DNA of 64,000 nucleotides. Source: Candidatus Planktophila dulcis. Its GTDB lineage: Bacteria; Actinomycetota; Actinomycetes; Nanopelagicales; Nanopelagicaceae. The position numbers and the translations under genes are program-made. The DNA lies in contig NZ_CP016777.1 in assembly GCF_002288225.1 (NCBI RefSeq), positions 124,001 through 188,000 of the forward strand, read 5' to 3'. Position 1 is the first letter of the stretch, and each line of letters starts with the position of its first letter. Positions 17,501-26,446 of the stretch are shown one piece after another. Under the pieces are notes generated by a model that worked only from the letters and a program-made list of their open reading frames with translations, did no database searches and was not told where the DNA came from.

Positions 17501-18082
17501 TCAGGACATATAGCTGATGTGGGATTCGATCTCTATATGCGCATGGTCGGTGAAGCGGTCAATGACTACAAGACAGGCTTTATCGAAACGGAGGAGAAGA
17601 ACCATGAGTGCAAAGTGGAACTTCCTATTAATGCGCACTTGGCAGAAGAATATGTTCCAGGTGAGCGTCTGCGTTTAGATCTCTATCGCCGGTTAGCTGA
17701 TGTTCGCACCAGCGCCGATGTTGAATCTATTCGCGAAGAGCTCGTTGATCGCTTTGGTGAACTTCCACAAGAGGCACAATCACTTCTGCAGGTTGCACAA
17801 TTGCGAGCATCTGCAAAGGCGCTGGGAGTGAGAGAAGTTGTTGCTGCTGGTAAATTCTTGAGAATTTCACCGCTGGTCTTGCCGGAATCAAAGCAGCTGC
17901 GGCTCAACCGACTTTTCCCTGGTTCGCTCTATAAAAGTGCGACAAATACTGTGATGATTGCAATTCCACGTGCGGCAGCATGGACGCCGACTGCACAAGG
18001 CTCTCAACTTATAGGGGATACTTCTCTTCTGGAGTGGGCGGCTAAGTCCCTCGATGAATTAACGAAAGCGAGCACTACGTGA
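14597..18082 (+). CDS. mfd: Transcription-repair coupling factor Mfd
   Basis: 1161 residues. Displaces stalled RNA polymerase and recruits UvrA. Order seen: UvrB-like N-terminal module, RNA-polymerase-interacting CarD-like domain (HTGDFVVHEQHGIGRY, about 480), SF2 helicase with Walker A GDVGYGKTE (about 633) and DEEQRFG (about 733), motif VI QLRGRVGRG, and the TRCF C-terminal domain. ATG 14597 was preferred over the in-frame TTG 14573 because AAAGGAG at 14584-14590 is correctly spaced. It overlaps the next lipoprotein gene by 4 bases (GTGA). Confidence 0.97.
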   Translation: MRGILAVLHSDTEVASALLDSSKIIAPASSYPFLIALKAQEKPVLVITSSSRGAEDVSEYLRSLHSHVYEFPAWETLPHERLSPRSDTVARRLSTLYLLKEKQNNPVVVAPVRAVIHRFIASLAKTELWTLEIGQEIGLTELINHLTELSFTRTDLVEKRGEFAVRGGIVDVFLPLAMHPVRIDFFGDEIEELQYFEVADQRTSEPVVGKLAILPCRELLLTDAIRKRAEKLKSQYPSALEILDKIAQGMIVEGMESLIPLLTDDFETILDRMPQGTEVFFIDDERIRSRTADLIETNQEFLEASWSNAAIGGVAPLPVEQVTYLDWKALQDEIARLSLPVRAFNAFGSDLDEDARFLDISAIDPMRANVEALCELLRTGLEAHHSVVFSTTGHGMAERYAGIFRDADLPVQMVETLAAQPTKGSIHVTQSSLGYGFKSDHAQILFVTERDLSGSKTSTKDGARMPSKRKQAIDPLELHTGDFVVHEQHGIGRYVELVQRTVGGVTREYLVIEYAPAKRGQPSDRIFVPTDTLEQVSKYVGGETPTVHRIGSGEWQKAKGRARKAVRQIAGELIRLYAARTSAPGFAFSPDTPWQRELEDAFSYIETPDQLSTIEDVKRDMERPYPMDRIICGDVGYGKTEIAIRAAFKAVQDGKQVAVLVPTTLLVQQHSKTFAERYAGFPIKVAGLSRFNTAKESKEILAELTSGVVDVVVGTHRILSQDVQFKDLGLVIVDEEQRFGVEQKESLKKMRTTVDVLAMSATPIPRTLEMAVTGIREMSTITTPPEERHPILTYVGPAEDAQIKAAIHRELLRDGQIFYIHNRVESIDRAASKLQELVPEARIRIAHGQMSEGQLEDVILAFWNRDFDVLVCTTIVESGLDIANANTLIVERSENFGLSQLHQLRGRVGRGRERAYAYFLYPQDQPLSEVALDRLKTIATNTDLGSGMRVALKDLEIRGAGNLLGGEQSGHIADVGFDLYMRMVGEAVNDYKTGFIETEEKNHECKVELPINAHLAEEYVPGERLRLDLYRRLADVRTSADVESIREELVDRFGELPQEAQSLLQVAQLRASAKALGVREVVAAGKFLRISPLVLPESKQLRLNRLFPGSLYKSATNTVMIAIPRAAAWTPTAQGSQLIGDTSLLEWAAKSLDELTKASTT

Positions 18083-18684
18083 AGAAGATCCTTGCACTCT
18101 TGGGTGTTATCTCAGTCTTAGCGCTCTCAGGATGCGGCAAAGTTGATAGCGCAGCAACCATTGGCGATATCACCATCTCGCAAGCTTCAGCACAATCAAT
18201 TATTGATGAGATTCTTTCAGAGCGCACAAAGATTGACACAGCAGGGATGCAGATTCAGACAGGTAATGCACTCAACCGTGCTCAGCTTCGCTTCACAATC
18301 GTTACAACACTCTTTGATGAAATTGCAAAGGAACTTAAGCTTGAGATTTCTTCTACTGAAATCGAGCAGGCAAAGTCAGATCTGATTGCTCAAAGTGGTG
18401 GGCAAGAAGCACTTGCCAAGAACTTGGTCGCTGCAGAAATTGCACCGTCAAACTTTGATAACTATGTGCGCGCAATCGTCACCTCAAATAAACTTCAGGA
18501 CGCACTCCTAGCATCAGGAGTTGCCGAAGCCGAAGTGTCAGCGCGTATTAATCAGCTCATCAATGCAAAGGCAGCTGAACTCACAGTCAAGGTCAATCCA
18601 CGTTATGGAACATGGGACCAAGACACTGGCGATATCGTGGCGACAGATTCAGCAGGATCTGCAGTCGTTCCCTCAGGCAAGTAA
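18079..18684 (+). CDS. SurA-N-like lipoprotein
   Basis: 201 residues with a clear lipoprotein signal: MKKILALLGV, then lipobox LSGC with the lipidated Cys near residue 20. The body is mostly helical and resembles the N-terminal chaperone part of SurA/PpiC proteins, but no parvulin isomerase domain follows. It probably acts as an extracytoplasmic chaperone. The position between mfd and mazG matches the SurA-like lipoprotein of other actinobacteria. GTG start overlaps the mfd stop. Confidence 0.75.
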   Translation: MKKILALLGVISVLALSGCGKVDSAATIGDITISQASAQSIIDEILSERTKIDTAGMQIQTGNALNRAQLRFTIVTTLFDEIAKELKLEISSTEIEQAKSDLIAQSGGQEALAKNLVAAEIAPSNFDNYVRAIVTSNKLQDALLASGVAEAEVSARINQLINAKAAELTVKVNPRYGTWDQDTGDIVATDSAGSAVVPSGK

Positions 18685-18689
18685 TTCAG

Positions 18690-19337
18690 ATGGCTGATTC
18701 ACAACTTCAACGCCTTGTTGAAGTCATGGATCGACTCCGCTCACCCGGAGGATGTCCGTGGGATGCCGAGCAGACGCACGAATCACTGATCAAGTACTTG
18801 CTGGAAGAGTCCTACGAATTTATTGATGCGATAGAAACAGATGATCGTGCCGGCATGCGTGAAGAGCTAGGCGATGTTCTCTTGCAGGTCTACTTCCATT
18901 CACGTATTGCCCAAGATCATCCATCAGATCCCTTTTCTATTGAAGATGTTGCAGGTGCGATTGCAGATAAGTTAATTAGCCGCCACCCACATGTCTTTGA
19001 AAACCTTGAAGTCAGCGGCACCGATGAAATCATTGAAAACTGGGAAGCGATCAAAGCTCGCGAAAAGGGGCGCACATCAGCAATTGATGGCATCGCGATG
19101 GCCCAACCTGCTCTTCCACTTGTTGCAAAGATTCTCTATCGCGCTGAGAAATACAACGTTGATCTCCACGTCGATCAATATTCTTCAGAGAAAGCTACTG
19201 AGAAGTCCGTCGGTGAGGCACTTGCATCAGTGATTGCCTGGGCTCATGAAAACGGTATTGACCCTGAAAACGCCTTACGTGCTCAGGCTCGAGAGATGAT
19301 TCGGCAGATTCAGGCGGCCGAACAGCAAGGTAAGTAG
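18690..19337 (+). CDS. mazG: Nucleoside triphosphate pyrophosphohydrolase MazG
   Basis: 215 residues. Hydrolyses (d)NTPs to monophosphates, a house-cleaning activity. The family core GGCPWDAEQTHESL (about 16-29), LLEESYEFIDAI (about 34-45) and the metal site REELGDVLLQVYFH (about 54-67) are intact. ATG 18690 was taken because the region upstream in frame lies inside the lipoprotein gene and is not conserved. The order mfd-lipoprotein-mazG-eno is the standard actinobacterial arrangement. Confidence 0.94.
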   Translation: MADSQLQRLVEVMDRLRSPGGCPWDAEQTHESLIKYLLEESYEFIDAIETDDRAGMREELGDVLLQVYFHSRIAQDHPSDPFSIEDVAGAIADKLISRHPHVFENLEVSGTDEIIENWEAIKAREKGRTSAIDGIAMAQPALPLVAKILYRAEKYNVDLHVDQYSSEKATEKSVGEALASVIAWAHENGIDPENALRAQAREMIRQIQAAEQQGK

Positions 19338-19343
19338 TCGCGG

Positions 19344-19349
19344 TAGACT
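19344..19349 (+). promoter_or_regulatory. Predicted -10 element (TAGACT) of eno
   Basis: TAGACT lies just after the mazG stop and 63 bases before the eno ATG. The leader that follows ends in TTAGGAG, a good Shine-Dalgarno, so eno is a leadered transcript here. Confidence 0.45.
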
Positions 19350-19388
19350 AGCCACCTGCCGTTCAGAGTTGAGCGCTGACGTTCATAA

Positions 19389-20693
<1,305 letters not shown>

Positions 20694-20700
20694 TTTTTAA

Positions 20701-21147
20701 ATGGCGCGCAGATCCTCTGGGAGCAAGAGAAGTAAGAGTTACCGTTCACGTAACCTGAACTTCAATCGCAATACTGGATCTGGGCGAACATTTGCCGTTG
20801 CTGCAATCTTCTTTATGTTGGCGCTCTTTCTAGCACCTCCAATTAAGAGTTACTTCGTTCAGCGGGCCCAGATCAGCGCACTCCAATCACAGCTTAAGAG
20901 CGATAACACAGCGCTGGATGAAGCTCGTAAAGAGTTAACGCTCTGGCAGGATCCTGATTACATTAAATCTCAAGCACGTGAACGTCTTCACTTTGTCCTG
21001 CCAGGTGAGCGTCAATACATCGTCACTGGAACTGATGGCACTAATACAGATGAAGCAGCACAGACAGATGTTGTGAAGAATCTTCCTGAAGGACAGCCTT
21101 GGTATACACGCTTGATTGCATCCATTACAGAGGCAGGTAAGGCGTGA
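20701..21147 (+). CDS. FtsB/DivIC-type septum formation initiator
   Basis: 148 residues. A very basic N-terminus (about 1-30, many Arg/Ser/Lys) precedes one membrane helix (about 31-50) and a coiled coil (about 52-80, ISALQSQLKSDNTALDEARK). The FtsB signature region WQDPDYIKSQARERL then follows (about 82-96). It is expected to join FtsL/FtsQ in the divisome. It lies 7 bases after eno and overlaps the DUF501 gene by 4 bases, the order found in mycobacteria (Rv1023-Rv1026). Confidence 0.9.
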   Translation: MARRSSGSKRSKSYRSRNLNFNRNTGSGRTFAVAAIFFMLALFLAPPIKSYFVQRAQISALQSQLKSDNTALDEARKELTLWQDPDYIKSQARERLHFVLPGERQYIVTGTDGTNTDEAAQTDVVKNLPEGQPWYTRLIASITEAGKA

Positions 21148-21644
21148 GTATCGAAAGCCGTAAGGCAACAGAGGATGATCTGAAGACAATTGAAAACCAA
21201 TTGGGTCGCACGCCACGTGATGTCCATGCGATTTCCTATCGTTGTCCATGTGGAAAAGCTGCAGTTGTTGAAACCCCACCGCGACTATCAAATGGTGAAC
21301 CTTTCCCAACTTTCTACTACGCAACATGTCCGCGTTTAACTGCAGCCATTTCCACCCTTGAAACAACAGGGATGATGGAGGAGATGACCAATCGCCTTGA
21401 GACTGATGCAGAGCTTGCTGGTGCATATGCAGCAGCACATGATGATTACATTGCAGCACGTTCAGCGCTAAAAATAGATGTCCCTGAAGTTGAGAATATC
21501 TCTGCAGGTGGAATGCCTAATCGCGTGAAGTGTCTGCACTCACTGATTGCGCACTCACTTTCTGCCGGCCCTGGAGTTAACCCACTCGGAGATGAAGCAC
21601 TGGCTGAACTTCCTGAGTGGTGGAAGCACCTTTCATGCGAGTAG
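21144..21644 (+). CDS. DUF501 family protein
   Basis: 166 residues, function unknown. The family core is visible: QLGRTPRDVHAISYRCPCGK (about 15-34) with two Cys, PFPTFYYATCPRL (about 52-64), and the C-terminal VKCLHSLIAHSL and GDEAL. Conserved Cys and His residues hint at metal binding, which is inference. It starts with GTG overlapping the preceding stop, and ppx starts inside its last codons, so the three genes are tightly coupled. Confidence 0.92.
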   Translation: MSIESRKATEDDLKTIENQLGRTPRDVHAISYRCPCGKAAVVETPPRLSNGEPFPTFYYATCPRLTAAISTLETTGMMEEMTNRLETDAELAGAYAAAHDDYIAARSALKIDVPEVENISAGGMPNRVKCLHSLIAHSLSAGPGVNPLGDEALAELPEWWKHLSCE

Positions 21645-22543
21645 CAGCCATTGATTGCGGCACCAACTCCATCCGTTTACTCATTGCAGATGTTGAAGGT
21701 AGTAACTTTCGCGAAGTCTTTCGCGATATGGAGATTGTTCGTTTAGGACAAGGCGTCGATAAGACTGGCCAATTCCATCCAGATGCAATCGTTCGCACCC
21801 TTGCAGCCGTTGATAAATATGCACTTGAGATTGCAAAGCGAGGCGTTGAAAAGATTCGCTTCTGTGCCACCAGTGCAACACGCGATGCCACCAACCGTGA
21901 TCTCTTCATTGATGGCGTCAAAGAGCGCCTCGGTATTGCACCAGAAGTAATTCCCGGTGAAGTAGAAGCTGCGCTCTCATTCCAGGGAGCCACGAAAGAT
22001 TTTGATAAGGCAGAAGGTCCATTTCTTGTCATCGATATTGGTGGAGGATCAACTGAATTTGTCTTTGGTACAGATAAAGTCGAATTCGCAAAGAGTATGA
22101 ATATTGGTTGCGTTCGCATGTCAGAGCGCCACTTCACCAATGGCGACCCAGATCCAGGACAGATTGCTGCCGCTATCGAAGATATTGATGAAGCAATTAA
22201 GCAGGCAGGCAAAGTAGTTCCTATTACCCAAGCAAAGACTCTAATTGCAGTAGCGGGCACAGCCACAACAGTCTCAGCAGCTGCTCTCGAACTTGGCGCC
22301 TATGACCGATATGCAATCCATCTTTCTCGCATCTCTGCTGAGAAGACTCATGCAATCTCAAAGATGTTCTTAAGTGCAAAGCGTGAGGATCGAGAAGCAC
22401 TCGGATATATGCACCCGGGCCGCGTTGATGTCATTGGCGCAGGCTCCCTTGTTCTCTCACGCATCATGCTTGCTACTGGTGCAACTGAATTCGTCGCATC
22501 TGAATCAGATATTCTCGATGGAATGGCTTGGTCGCTTGTATAA
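21635..22543 (+). CDS. ppx: Exopolyphosphatase / guanosine pentaphosphate phosphatase
   Basis: 302 residues, short single-module Ppx/GppA enzyme of the actinobacterial type. Actin-like ATPase motifs: AAIDCGTNSIRLL (about 3-15), the second phosphate loop VIDIGGGSTEFVF (about 133-145), and GVDVIGAG-type VDVIGAGSLVLS near 266. Hydrolyses polyphosphate and possibly pppGpp. ATG 21635 fits the family N-terminus and overlaps the DUF501 gene by 10 bases. Confidence 0.94.
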   Translation: MRVAAIDCGTNSIRLLIADVEGSNFREVFRDMEIVRLGQGVDKTGQFHPDAIVRTLAAVDKYALEIAKRGVEKIRFCATSATRDATNRDLFIDGVKERLGIAPEVIPGEVEAALSFQGATKDFDKAEGPFLVIDIGGGSTEFVFGTDKVEFAKSMNIGCVRMSERHFTNGDPDPGQIAAAIEDIDEAIKQAGKVVPITQAKTLIAVAGTATTVSAAALELGAYDRYAIHLSRISAEKTHAISKMFLSAKREDREALGYMHPGRVDVIGAGSLVLSRIMLATGATEFVASESDILDGMAWSLV

Positions 22544-23231
22544 GTCGATCGAACTTCTCGATAAGGCGATTGTTAAGTGCCATAAGTGCCCGCGGTTAGT
22601 CCAGTGGCGAGAAGAAGTAGCTGTTGTTAAACGTAAGGCATATGAAAACGAGAAGTACTGGGGTAAGCCTGTTCCAGGATTCGGCTCTAGCAAACCAAAG
22701 ATGCTTATTGTTGGATTAGCACCTGGTGCACATGGTGCAAATAGAACCGGCCGTATCTTCACTGGTGATTCATCTGGCGATTGGCTCTATGGATCTCTCC
22801 ACCGCATCGGTATTGCAAAGATAGCAACATCAACATCTCGCGATGATGGACAAGAGCTGTGCGATACACGCATCTCAATGGCGGTGCGTTGTGCTCCGCC
22901 TGAGAACAAACCAACTACCGAAGAGCGCGATGCATGTGCACCATTTTTTGAAAATGAGCTAGAACTGATCGCACCGACTGTTCGTTCATTTGTAGCACTC
23001 GGTAGCTTTGGTTGGCAGGTTTTAATCAAATCGCTTAAGGCCCAAGGACATAAAGTTCCCGCTGGAAAATTCGGGCATGGGTCAACGATTAAGTATTCGT
23101 ATGACGGCATTAACTATCTAATAGTCGGTAGTTATCACCCAAGCCAGCAGAACACATTTACAGGCAAACTCACCAAACCAATGTTGGATTCAGTACTCAA
23201 AAAGGCAGCAAAGTTCGCGGGAGTTCTCTAA
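22518..23231 (+). CDS. udgB: Uracil-DNA glycosylase, family 5 (UdgB)
   Basis: 237 residues. Removes uracil and other deaminated bases from DNA. The family-5 signature is present: CHKCPRLVQWREEV (Cys pair of the Fe-S cluster), PVPGFG, then GLAPGAHGANRTGRIFTGD (about 78-96), where the usual catalytic Asp/Asn of other UDG families is absent. Other Cys residues (RCAPP and DACAPF) complete the cluster. The start is ATG 22518, overlapping ppx by 26 bases; a TTG at 22536 is a possible alternative. Confidence 0.93.
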   Translation: MEWLGRLYKSIELLDKAIVKCHKCPRLVQWREEVAVVKRKAYENEKYWGKPVPGFGSSKPKMLIVGLAPGAHGANRTGRIFTGDSSGDWLYGSLHRIGIAKIATSTSRDDGQELCDTRISMAVRCAPPENKPTTEERDACAPFFENELELIAPTVRSFVALGSFGWQVLIKSLKAQGHKVPAGKFGHGSTIKYSYDGINYLIVGSYHPSQQNTFTGKLTKPMLDSVLKKAAKFAGVL

Positions 23232-23243
23232 CTTTTCACCTAG

Positions 23244-23249
23244 TAGACT
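23244..23249 (+). promoter_or_regulatory. Predicted -10 element (TAGACT) of tRNA-Leu
   Basis: TAGACT ends 13 bases before the mature tRNA 5' end, leaving room for a short 5' precursor for RNase P. Confidence 0.45.
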
Positions 23250-23262
23250 TTCGCCTCTATTG

Positions 23263-23335
23263 GCCCCCGTAGTCCAATGGCAGAGACAGAGGACTTAAAA
23301 TCCTTCCAGTATCGGTTCGAGTCCGATCGGGGGCA
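23263..23335 (+). tRNA. tRNA-Leu (anticodon UAA), atypical short variable loop
   Basis: Acceptor GCCCCCG (23263-23269) pairs with CGGGGGC. The anticodon stem GAGGA/TCCTT closes a loop with TAA at 34-36, and the T stem ATCGG/CCGAT closes a TTCGAGT loop. Discriminator is A73, as in leucine tRNAs. The variable region is only 5 bases (CCAGT), so the molecule is class I, whereas normal bacterial tRNA-Leu is class II with a long variable arm. CCA is not encoded (ACAC follows). A TAGACT promoter precedes it. Confidence 0.85.
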
Positions 23336-23385
23336 CACTTCACAACATTTTCTAAAGCTTCACGCTCATCCTGAAGTGGAAATCC

Positions 23386-23404
23386 TGCGGCTTTGCCGTA
23401 TTTT
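23386..23404 (+). terminator. Candidate terminator of tRNA-Leu
   Basis: TGCGGC (23386-23391) pairs with GCCGTA (23395-23400), with one G-T pair, around a TTT loop, and TTTT follows. The stem is short, so confidence is moderate. Confidence 0.45.
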
Positions 23405-23414
23405 AGGAACTGTA

Positions 23415-23431
23415 CGGAGAGCCTTTCTCCG
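23415..23431 (+). other. Hairpin in the leader of the Bax-inhibitor-like gene
   Basis: CGGAGA (23415-23420) pairs perfectly with TCTCCG (23426-23431) around a 5-base loop. It ends 9 bases before the AAGGAG Shine-Dalgarno and could influence initiation. Confidence 0.45.
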
Positions 23432-23452
23432 CACGTATATAAGGAGAAATTA

Positions 23453-24184
23453 ATGCGCAGTTCTAACCCAGTCCTTACCGGCCGTGGTTTCGCTCGTATC
23501 AAAGAAAGCACGACCACAAATACGGATCTCAATACCCTCGAGACCCGTCCAACATCTGCACCAATGTCAATTGACGATGTCGTCATCAAGACAGCTGGAC
23601 TCTTTGCAGTCCTCGTTGCAGTAGGAACATTTGCATGGCGTGCAAATAGCCCTGGTCTTGCACTTATCGGATTCATCGGCGGATTTATTCTCGCGATGGT
23701 CAACTCATTTTCTAAGAAGGTTCGTCCTGCGCTCATCGTTGCATATGCAGCATTCCAGGGACTTGCTCTCGGAACAATCAGCGCAATCTTCGAAGCAACT
23801 TATCCAGGCATCGTAAGCCAGGCAGTTTTAGGAACTGCATGTGCATTCGGTGGAGTACTCCTTGCATATCGCAGCGGAAAGATTCGTGTAACACCTAAGT
23901 TCACACGCATCATGATGGGATCCCTCATCGGATACTTCGTCTTCGCACTCATCACAATGTTCACAGGCCGCCCAACAGGTGGTCTCGGACTACTGATTGC
24001 AGTTGCTGCTGTTGGTCTTGCAACGATGTTCATCGTGATGGACCTCGATCAAATCGAAAAGGCAGTTGCAGCGCGCGTGCCACAAGAAGAGTCATGGCGC
24101 ATGGCATTTGGCCTCATGGTTACTTTGGTCTGGTTGTATCTTGAAGTATTGAGACTGATCTCAATCCTTCGTAGCAACGACTAA
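23453..24184 (+). CDS. Bax inhibitor-1 / YccA-family membrane protein
   Basis: 243 residues with about seven membrane helices after a polar N-terminus of about 45 residues. The family ending is visible: a conserved charged pair in MDLDQIEKAV (about 190-200) and the last helix LVWLYLEVLRLISIL. BI-1 family proteins are small integral membrane proteins, some acting as pH-sensitive calcium leak channels; the role in actinobacteria is not established. ATG 23453 has AAGGAG 6 bases upstream; a longer in-frame ORF is not supported. Confidence 0.85.
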   Translation: MRSSNPVLTGRGFARIKESTTTNTDLNTLETRPTSAPMSIDDVVIKTAGLFAVLVAVGTFAWRANSPGLALIGFIGGFILAMVNSFSKKVRPALIVAYAAFQGLALGTISAIFEATYPGIVSQAVLGTACAFGGVLLAYRSGKIRVTPKFTRIMMGSLIGYFVFALITMFTGRPTGGLGLLIAVAAVGLATMFIVMDLDQIEKAVAARVPQEESWRMAFGLMVTLVWLYLEVLRLISILRSND

Positions 24185-24187
24185 AAG

Positions 24188-25444
24188 TTATTTACTAGAT
24201 TGCCCGAGATGCGAAGCCCGCGTCTCGGGCAATTTTGTTGCCACAAGAACTGCAAGCGACATAAGTACGGCTGTAACTAAGAATGCAGGCCTATATCCAT
24301 AATGGTCGGCAATAAAGCCAAGAATGATGGGCGCCACCATTGCGCCTGCATCGCCTGACATCTGAAAGAGGCCAATGACCTGGCCGCCTTTGCCTTCCAA
24401 AACATCTCCCACGATTGCAGATGGGGTAGTTGATAGAAAAGCACCACCAAAGCCAACAATGACACTAGCTGCGATGAAGTGCCATGGCTTAGTTGTGAAT
24501 GCCAGCGCAAAGATTGACAGAGTGACGAAGGAAGTTCCGATCACGGCTGAATAGCGGCGGCCATTGAGATCCGATAACTTTCCCGCTCGCAGCAAGAAGA
24601 GCCCATTAATGATTGTGGTGATCGTAAATCCAAGTCCCATAAAGCTAGGAGTTACTTTGATTTCCTCCACCATAAATAGCGGCAGGATAGAACGGCTCAT
24701 TCCGAAGAGAACCCAGGAAGTAATGAAAGAGATGATGAGTGCACTGCGATAAGGGCTTAAGGCCAGAGCAGATTTAAGAGTAATTGTTGCGCGCTCTTGA
24801 GTGGCAGTTGGTTTTGCAGCCAGAACTGAATTACGTAACAGGATGGCACCAGATGCACTTGCTGCGATAAGAAGGAAACCATAAATAATTAGCGGTGCAC
24901 GCAGTGAAACAACAGAGAGTGCGCCACCAACGACTGGACCTGCCATCATTCCAACAAGAAATGATCCGTTATAGAGAGATTGTGCTCGAGCGCGATGATC
25001 ATCATCGACTGCTCGAAGCAAGATAGATCCAGCTGCAACAGAGAACATCGAAGACCCAAAGCCACCAACTGCACGGAAGATGAGTAGCTGCTCGTAATTC
25101 TGAGCCATTCCAGCTGCAAATGATGTGATGGAAACAAAGCCAATTCCAAATGAGTAGACAAGTCGCTCACCGAAGTGATCTACGAGTTTGCCGCTGATAA
25201 GGCCTGTGGCAAAACGCGCAAAAGCAAAGGCAGAGAGGATCGCACCTACCTGTGCGTTATTGACTCCGAAGGAGCGAGCGAAGAGTGGAAGCGTGGGGGA
25301 GATGATTCCAAAGCCCACTGCAACAAAGAAGGATGCGAAAACAAGAACACCAACCTCGCGTGGAAACTCTGCAAAGGGGTTGGAGAACTTGTTTTTCAAG
25401 ATCTTGCGAGATGAAAATCGCTGTGATTGTGCGCCCGTAGTCAT
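24188..25444 (-). CDS. Major facilitator superfamily transporter
   Basis: 418 residues, twelve predicted membrane helices. The first half contains the MFS motif A region GLISGKLVDHFGERLVYS (about 82-99) between helices 2 and 3. Drug- or metabolite-efflux type (DHA1-like) is the likeliest subclass, but the substrate is unknown. ATG 25444 has TAAACT 8 bases upstream on its strand. It is divergent from an ABC-2 exporter with only 18 bases between start codons. Its 3' end contains the palindrome that probably terminates the convergent gene. Confidence 0.9.
   Translation of the reverse strand: MTTGAQSQRFSSRKILKNKFSNPFAEFPREVGVLVFASFFVAVGFGIISPTLPLFARSFGVNNAQVGAILSAFAFARFATGLISGKLVDHFGERLVYSFGIGFVSITSFAAGMAQNYEQLLIFRAVGGFGSSMFSVAAGSILLRAVDDDHRARAQSLYNGSFLVGMMAGPVVGGALSVVSLRAPLIIYGFLLIAASASGAILLRNSVLAAKPTATQERATITLKSALALSPYRSALIISFITSWVLFGMSRSILPLFMVEEIKVTPSFMGLGFTITTIINGLFLLRAGKLSDLNGRRYSAVIGTSFVTLSIFALAFTTKPWHFIAASVIVGFGGAFLSTTPSAIVGDVLEGKGGQVIGLFQMSGDAGAMVAPIILGFIADHYGYRPAFLVTAVLMSLAVLVATKLPETRASHLGQSSK
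24200..24236 (+). terminator. Intrinsic terminator at the end of the Bax-inhibitor-like gene
   Basis: TTGCCCGAGA (24200-24209) pairs perfectly with TCTCGGGCAA (24223-24232), and TTTT follows on the plus strand. The stem also encodes the last residues of the convergent MFS protein, so one sequence serves both roles. Confidence 0.75.
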
Positions 25445-25450
25445 TAGATG

Positions 25451-25458
25451 TAAGTTTA
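25451..25458. promoter_or_regulatory. Overlapping divergent -10 elements of the MFS and ABC-2 genes
   Basis: On the plus strand TAAGTT (25451-25456) ends 6 bases before the GTG at 25463. On the minus strand TAAACT (25458-25453) ends 8 bases before the ATG at 25444. The two hexamers overlap by four bases, so RNA polymerase could fire only one way at a time. Confidence 0.5.
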
Positions 25459-25462
25459 CTCT

Positions 25463-26446
25463 GTGAAATCAGTTATCGCCGAAAACCTTGTTAAGACCTA
25501 TGACAAAGGCAATGTCCGCGCACTTGATGGCCTGAGCCTTGATGTTGAAGAAGGCACTGTATTAAGCGTATTAGGACCAAATGGCGCGGGTAAAACAACT
25601 GTTGTTCGTATTCTGACAACGCTATTACGTGCAGATTCAGGTAGCGCAAGCGTGGCAGGCATCGATGTTATAAAGAATCCTGAGAAAGTTCGCGAAGTTA
25701 TTGGTTTATCTGGTCAATATGCAGCAGTTGATGAAATTCTCACAGGTTATGACAATCTAGTGATGTTCGGTGAGTTGTATCACCTTGGCAAGAAACAAGC
25801 AGTTGTCCGCGCAAATGAACTCCTTGAACGCTTCTCTTTAACTGAAGCTGCAAAGCGCCCCATCAAGACTTATTCAGGTGGAATGCGCCGCAGACTAGAT
25901 CTAGCAGCATCGCTCATCGTTAAACCAAAAGTTCTCTTCCTTGATGAACCCACAACAGGTCTTGATCCACGTGGTCGCCAAGAGATGTGGGGAGTAATTC
26001 AAGAGCTCGTTAAAGGTGGCGTGACGCTACTTCTTACAACGCAATATCTTGAAGAAGCTGATCAATTAGCCGATGACATCGCAGTTATTGATACCGGCAA
26101 AGTAATTGCTCGAGGAACATCAGATGCCCTCAAGAAGCAAGTGGGCGGTGAACGTCTTGAAGTTGTTGTTGAACAAGTCCACGTTGCTAAGACGATGGAG
26201 ATTGTTGCAGCTGTAAGCGGACATAAGGCAGCGCTCGATGAAGGCCTTCGCCTTATCTCAGCCCCAGTCTCAACAGGATCTGCTGCTCTCTTTGAAGTCT
26301 TGAAAGCCCTTGATAGCGCAGGAATTCACGCACTCGATGTTGGCTTAAAGCGCCCATCCCTTGATGATGTATTCCTTTCTCTGACTGGACACGCGGCAGA
26401 GGAGAAGAAGGAAGAGATTGCAGAAAAGAAGAGAGGCAGAAAATGA
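25463..26446 (+). CDS. ABC-2 exporter ATP-binding protein (DrrA-like)
   Basis: 327 residues. Walker A GPNGAGKTT (about 38-46), signature SGGMRRRLD (about 138-146) and Walker B LFLDEPTTGLD (about 158-168) are intact. The extra C-terminal domain of the daunorubicin-resistance (DrrA) family follows, ending in a Lys/Glu-rich tail. It pairs with the permease encoded directly downstream (4-base overlap). It likely exports a lipid or drug-like molecule, substrate unknown. GTG start is predicted leaderless. Confidence 0.93.
   Translation: MKSVIAENLVKTYDKGNVRALDGLSLDVEEGTVLSVLGPNGAGKTTVVRILTTLLRADSGSASVAGIDVIKNPEKVREVIGLSGQYAAVDEILTGYDNLVMFGELYHLGKKQAVVRANELLERFSLTEAAKRPIKTYSGGMRRRLDLAASLIVKPKVLFLDEPTTGLDPRGRQEMWGVIQELVKGGVTLLLTTQYLEEADQLADDIAVIDTGKVIARGTSDALKKQVGGERLEVVVEQVHVAKTMEIVAAVSGHKAALDEGLRLISAPVSTGSAALFEVLKALDSAGIHALDVGLKRPSLDDVFLSLTGHAAEEKKEEIAEKKRGRK

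Noticed and set aside
18612-18689. N-terminal 26-codon extension of mazG
   Set aside because: It lies inside the lipoprotein gene and is very Arg-rich, unlike MazG proteins.
22374-22517. N-terminal extension of udgB reaching into ppx
   Set aside because: The extension reads ppx codons in another frame; family-5 UDG similarity begins after 22518.
23263-23335. Alternative reading of the atypical tRNA as tRNA-Lys or tRNA-Gln
   Set aside because: The 7-base anticodon loop CTTAAAA places UAA at 34-36; shifting the loop breaks the stem.
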